NCBI RefSeq assembly: GCF_014836955.1 | Contig: NZ_JACSPV010000019.1 | Location: 1-64,000, forward strand | DNA length: 64,000 nucleotides | DNA from: Bacillus norwichensis | GTDB lineage: Bacteria; Bacillota; Bacilli; Bacillales; Bacillaceae_C | Reading direction: 5' to 3' | Shown: positions 61,437 through 64,000 of the stretch, piece by piece | Layout: the number at the start of each line of letters is the position of its first letter | Numbering within the stretch: position 1 is the stretch's first letter | The notes under the pieces: generated by a model | What the model saw: only the letters and a program-made list of their open reading frames with translations | The model's database searches: none | What the model was told of the DNA's origin: nothing | Made by a program: the position numbers and the translations under genes

Positions 61437-61628
61437 TTAAGAATTTTTTATCTCCCAAATACGATTCAAGGTTTTTTCCAAGAATTTAATCTCCAACAAC
61501 TGCTCTTTGCGCGCTTCTATATCGTACTCATCGCCAGTATGTGAATCGTCAATATCTTCTTTTAAAATCTGGTACCTATCTCTCAATTCCTCTTGAAGTA
61601 TTCCAAGTTTGCTTTTTGCCACTTTCAT
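61437..61628 (-). CDS. Small helical phage protein (63 aa)
   Basis: Starts MKVAKSKLGILQEELRDRYQ after GGAAGGTGA; predicted coiled coil throughout. The frame continues upstream but without a site. Unknown role. Confidence 0.6.
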   Translation of the reverse strand: MKVAKSKLGILQEELRDRYQILKEDIDDSHTGDEYDIEARKEQLLEIKFLEKTLNRIWEIKNS

Positions 61629-61639
61629 TTCACCTTCCT

Positions 61640-61909
61640 TTACCACTTGCAAATTAGTACAAGACTTGTGCCCCATAGATCACACTCAAAGACAAATCCC
61701 CTGGTCTGAAAGAAGTTCTCGAAGCGTAAAGTGCAGTTATACTTGTCCCATTGCTCACTTGGTTGGACATCAATCCTTGCTCCAAAAAAACCAAGCTCGA
61801 CATTCTCCCGAATCTCTTTTTCCATACTTGTGATGGCTTCCTCTAATTGTCGATCTGCTAACCTGTCAGCATTTTTCTCGGCTAGTTTTCTTGCTTCGGT
61901 TGCGTTCAT
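61640..61909 (-). CDS. Phage protein of unknown function (89 aa)
   Basis: A helical first half (ATEARKLAEKNADRLADRQL) and a beta-rich second half (ENFFQTRGFVFECDLWGTSL). AAAAGGAGG precedes the ATG. No family recognised. Confidence 0.65.
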   Translation of the reverse strand: MNATEARKLAEKNADRLADRQLEEAITSMEKEIRENVELGFFGARIDVQPSEQWDKYNCTLRFENFFQTRGFVFECDLWGTSLVLICKW

Positions 61910-61927
61910 TTTTGGATGACCTCCTTT

Positions 61928-62116
61928 TTAATCTTGAAATAAATCATTCAAAGTGCAGCCGAATAAATTGGCTAGCGCTTTTGCTTCCCGCAGTGAAAAG
62001 TCCTTTTTCCCGCATTCCTTTTCATGATAGGTCTGCGGATGGATACCAATTTTTCGGGCAACATCTTTTTGATATAGCCCCTTCTCCCTGCGAGCGATAT
62101 AAAGTTTGTGGATCAT
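61928..62116 (-). CDS. XRE-family HTH protein
   Basis: A 62-residue Cro/C1-type HTH protein (LYQKDVARKIGIHPQTYHEK). It is the second gene of the early leftward operon and probably helps set the lysis-lysogeny switch. GGGGGAGGGG precedes the ATG. Confidence 0.8.
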   Translation of the reverse strand: MIHKLYIARREKGLYQKDVARKIGIHPQTYHEKECGKKDFSLREAKALANLFGCTLNDLFQD

Positions 62117-62135
62117 GAGACCCCCTCCCCCATCA

Positions 62136-62375
62136 CTACGAAATTTTCGCTGTTTCCATTTCGGAAACTATTTCAGTAAAAAAAATCTCCATTTTCTCTC
62201 TTGTTATTCCGAGTTTGTTAGATATTAGGGAGAAATCTTCCACTGTCAAAGCTATTTTCCCATTCTCTTTTTTGGAATACGCACCTTTAGAAATACCAAG
62301 AACGTCAGCCATTTCTTGAACAGTTAGACCTCTGGCAATTCTTTCTGCTTTCAAACGATTGTAATTGAACTTCAT
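62136..62375 (-). CDS. Cro-like HTH repressor
   Basis: A 79-residue XRE-type HTH (TVQEMADVLGISKGAYSKKE). First gene of the early leftward operon and divergent from the CI-like repressor, the position of Cro. TAGGTGAG precedes the ATG. Confidence 0.82.
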   Translation of the reverse strand: MKFNYNRLKAERIARGLTVQEMADVLGISKGAYSKKENGKIALTVEDFSLISNKLGITREKMEIFFTEIVSEMETAKIS

Positions 62376-62407
62376 TTTCTCACCTACTTTCGTTTACTGT
62401 TAAGGCT

Positions 62408-62436
62408 ATAATAATACCAAGTTTCCAACTTGTCAA
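62408..62436 (-). promoter_or_regulatory. Early leftward promoter
   Basis: Minus strand TTGACA (62436-62431), 17 bases, TATTAT (62413-62408): a near-consensus sigma-A promoter for the Cro-like gene and the early operon. Confidence 0.85.
62418..62432. promoter_or_regulatory. Operator palindrome inside the early promoter
   Basis: CAAGTTTCCAACTTG, a perfect 15-bp inverted repeat that fills most of the promoter spacer and touches the -35, well placed for repression. Confidence 0.6.
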
Positions 62437-62481
62437 CTATCTGTCGAAAAAACAAATAAAATAATATTTTTCCTGAAGTAT

Positions 62482-62500
62482 TGTTTCCTAATAGGAAACA
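62482..62500. promoter_or_regulatory. Operator palindrome upstream of the CI-like gene
   Basis: TGTTTCCTAATAGGAAACA, a perfect 19-bp inverted repeat, 32 bases before the CI-like start. It shares GTTTCC with the other operator, so both may bind the same HTH protein with different affinity. Confidence 0.7.
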
Positions 62501-62531
62501 TGTTATTATTTGATTGAAGGGAGGTGATAGT

Positions 62532-63179
62532 GTGAGAAATTCAGTTGAAATAGCACAGTATATAAAAAAGATAAGGGAAAGAAAGGGTCTATCTGCGGTA
62601 GAACTCGCCAATAGGGTTGGTGTTACAAAAGGAACTATCTCAAGATACGAAAGCGGAACAAGAAAAATTCCGATGGACGACATACCTAAATTCGCAAGTG
62701 TATTAGATGTTTCTCCTGTTGATATTTTGATTGAATCGGAAGATGAACCAGTAGTCAACTCAACCGAATACCCATACTACCCTATCGGAATCTCAGCTGG
62801 TCTTCCACTGTGCATAGACAGCATAGATGAGGACGATCTGGAATACATCTCTATACCGGACAACCTTATGGGCAAATGGGCAGGCAGAAAAGACATCTTT
62901 ATGATGCGGGTTAATGGTGACAGCATGAATAAGGTAATCACACACGGTTCATTGATTGCTGTTAAGCCTGTGCCACTATCTGATTTAAAAAACGGCGACA
63001 TCGTTGTCTATAGTGATGGTGGAGATTATGCTGTTAAAAGGTTTCATCAACGTGAAAACAAAATTATCTTTAGACCAGATTCAACCGATGATATGTTTTC
63101 CGACTATGAAACAACAAAAGACAACTCCGATTTAAAAATTCATGGGAAAGTAGTTATGTACTTAGTAGAGTTAGATTAA
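62532..63179 (+). CDS. CI-like repressor with S24/LexA autoprotease domain
   Basis: A 215-residue repressor: N-terminal XRE HTH (about 5-65; VELANRVGVTKGTISRYESG), then an S24 peptidase domain with cleavage site Ala89-Gly90 (ISAGLP) and the dyad Ser131 (NGDSMN) and Lys169 (DYAVKRF). RecA-stimulated self-cleavage after DNA damage would induce the prophage. The GTG at 62532 is used: GGGAGGTG sits six bases upstream; a TTG six codons earlier overlaps that site. Confidence 0.9.
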   Translation: MRNSVEIAQYIKKIRERKGLSAVELANRVGVTKGTISRYESGTRKIPMDDIPKFASVLDVSPVDILIESEDEPVVNSTEYPYYPIGISAGLPLCIDSIDEDDLEYISIPDNLMGKWAGRKDIFMMRVNGDSMNKVITHGSLIAVKPVPLSDLKNGDIVVYSDGGDYAVKRFHQRENKIIFRPDSTDDMFSDYETTKDNSDLKIHGKVVMYLVELD

Positions 63180-63203
63180 ATGTTTGGCCAAGCATCTTAA
63201 TCT

Positions 63204-63231
63204 CAGGCGGGCTAGCTACCCGTCTGTTTTT
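63204..63231 (+). terminator. Terminator between repressor and integrase
   Basis: CAGGCGGG / CCCGTCTG stem (one wobble), 7-base loop, then TTTTT. Confidence 0.7.
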
Positions 63232-63250
63232 AGAAAGGAGAAATAAAAAG

Positions 63251-64000
63251 ATGCCTGTCTATAAAGACAAGGAAAGAGGAACCTATTATTTTGTAACTCG
63301 TGTACCTAAAAAAGGCGGCGGAACGAAGCAGATAAAAAGAAGAGGGTTCAAATCTCGGCCAGAAGCAAGAAAAGCAGAGGCACTCGTGATTGCAAATGAG
63401 GAATCATTTGAAGAAGAGAATCCTACGTTTGAATTCATGGCAAGGGAATATTTGAAATGGTACAAAAAAAGAAGAAAGGCATCGTCATATTTGAAAACAA
63501 GTAGCGTTATTGAAACTCACTTAATTCCAAAGTTTGGGAACAAGAAATTAAACAACATCCGATCACGTGATATTATGAGATTTCAAAACGATCTACTTGA
63601 CCAATTCGCTGTCTCGCACGTCAAAAAAATACACCAAGTGTTGTCTGCTGTTTATAACTTTTCTATAAAACAAGAATACACAAAAGACAATCCTGCACGA
63701 TTGGCTGGCAATGTAGACATCGAAGAAGATCAGCACATTAACTATTGGACACTGGATGAATTTAAAGCTTTCATTAAACATGTGGATGATCAATTGTATT
63801 ATGCTCTATTTATGACGCTTTATTATAGCGGTATGCGGAAAGGTGAGTTACTGGCTCTCACTTGGGGAGATGTTGATTTTGATAATAACATGATAAATAT
63901 AGACAAGACTGTATATAATCGAAACGTAACGAAACCAAAAACGACGTCTTCTATAAGAAAAATCATGATGCCGACACACGTTATGAGATTGTTATCTCAA
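63251..64000 (+). CDS. int: Tyrosine-family phage integrase, truncated by the window end
   Basis: The first 250 codons of a lambda-type integrase: an Arm-DNA-binding domain (1-50), a SAM-like core-binding domain (about 60-145) and the start of the catalytic domain with the first catalytic Arg196 (YYSGMRKGEL). The second Arg cluster and the Tyr lie beyond the edge. AAAGGAG precedes the ATG. It should act on the ssrA 3' end seen at attL. Confidence 0.92.
   Translation, partial: MPVYKDKERGTYYFVTRVPKKGGGTKQIKRRGFKSRPEARKAEALVIANEESFEEENPTFEFMAREYLKWYKKRRKASSYLKTSSVIETHLIPKFGNKKLNNIRSRDIMRFQNDLLDQFAVSHVKKIHQVLSAVYNFSIKQEYTKDNPARLAGNVDIEEDQHINYWTLDEFKAFIKHVDDQLYYALFMTLYYSGMRKGELLALTWGDVDFDNNMINIDKTVYNRNVTKPKTTSSIRKIMMPTHVMRLLSQ

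Larger units (their letters stand above)
25104..64000. mobile_element. Siphovirus-type prophage integrated in ssrA (right end outside window)
   Basis: It holds a complete set of siphovirus modules: lysis, tail with tape measure protein, HK97-type head, P27-type terminase, replication/recombination, CI/Cro-like switch and tyrosine integrase. At least 38.9 kb; only about 0.4 kb of integrase plus attR should be missing, so about 39.5 kb in total. No key gene appears broken, so it may be inducible. Extra cargo: genes at 26.5-27.8 kb, a lipoprotein at 46.5-47.0 kb and a methyltransferase. Confidence 0.93.

Overview
The window is from a low-GC Gram-positive rod of the family Bacillaceae. The support is an appDFABC oligopeptide permease operon in the Bacillus subtilis gene order, rodA, mprF, a yrhD-yrhE-type formate dehydrogenase pair, a CarD/YdeB-type regulator, strong AGGAGG-type ribosome binding sites and frequent TTG/GTG starts. 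The left 25 kb is host chromosome; from about 25.1 kb to the right edge the DNA is a siphovirus-type prophage whose right end lies outside the window.

Host part. Bases 1-6.4 kb hold two leftward transport/catabolic units: NCS1 permease, nitrilase-family amidase, cyclase-family hydrolase, iron alcohol dehydrogenase and a truncated agmatinase-family ureohydrolase, then a second NCS1 permease with a 56-residue membrane peptide. Both units have sigma-54 (SigL) promoter sequences and share a nearly identical AT-rich palindrome about 100 bp upstream of the predicted start point, so they look like one sigma-54 regulon for an unidentified nitrogenous compound. Then come rodA, a 49-residue membrane protein, an unassigned candidate small RNA, an ElaA-like acetyltransferase, the app operon, a VOC protein divergent from a WYL regulator, a five-copy 58-bp tandem repeat, formate dehydrogenase, the CarD-type regulator and mprF.

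Prophage part. The left attachment site is a 20-base copy of the 3' end of tmRNA (ssrA), including its CCA, followed by the tmRNA terminator. The intact ssrA is therefore predicted just beyond the integrase, off the right edge. From left to right the prophage carries: a structured leader RNA, an HTH protein and two rightward AT-rich cargo genes; a lysis module (GH25-LysM endolysin, holin); a siphovirus tail module; an HK97-type head module (capsid, prohead protease, portal, P27-type terminase, HNH nuclease); a cargo lipoprotein with its own promoter and terminator; a late regulator; a replication/recombination module (RusA, MazG-like, primase-helicase, intein-bearing DEAH helicase, DUF669 protein, Sak4-like ATPase, RecF/SMC-like ATPase); a cytosine methyltransferase; and a CI/Cro-like switch followed by the integrase. 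Almost all lytic genes read leftward; repressor and integrase read rightward.

Most noteworthy: (i) a tail-associated protein whose C-terminal half is a complete S11-type penicillin-binding/D,D-carboxypeptidase domain in circularly permuted order, with KTG before SxxK and SxN; (ii) the paired sigma-54 promoters with a shared palindrome; (iii) a 340-residue LAGLIDADG intein inside the Walker A motif of the phage helicase; (iv) a lambda-like -1 frameshift site (GGGAAAC) joining the two tail assembly chaperone reading frames; (v) several uncharacterised cargo genes, small proteins and candidate non-coding RNAs.
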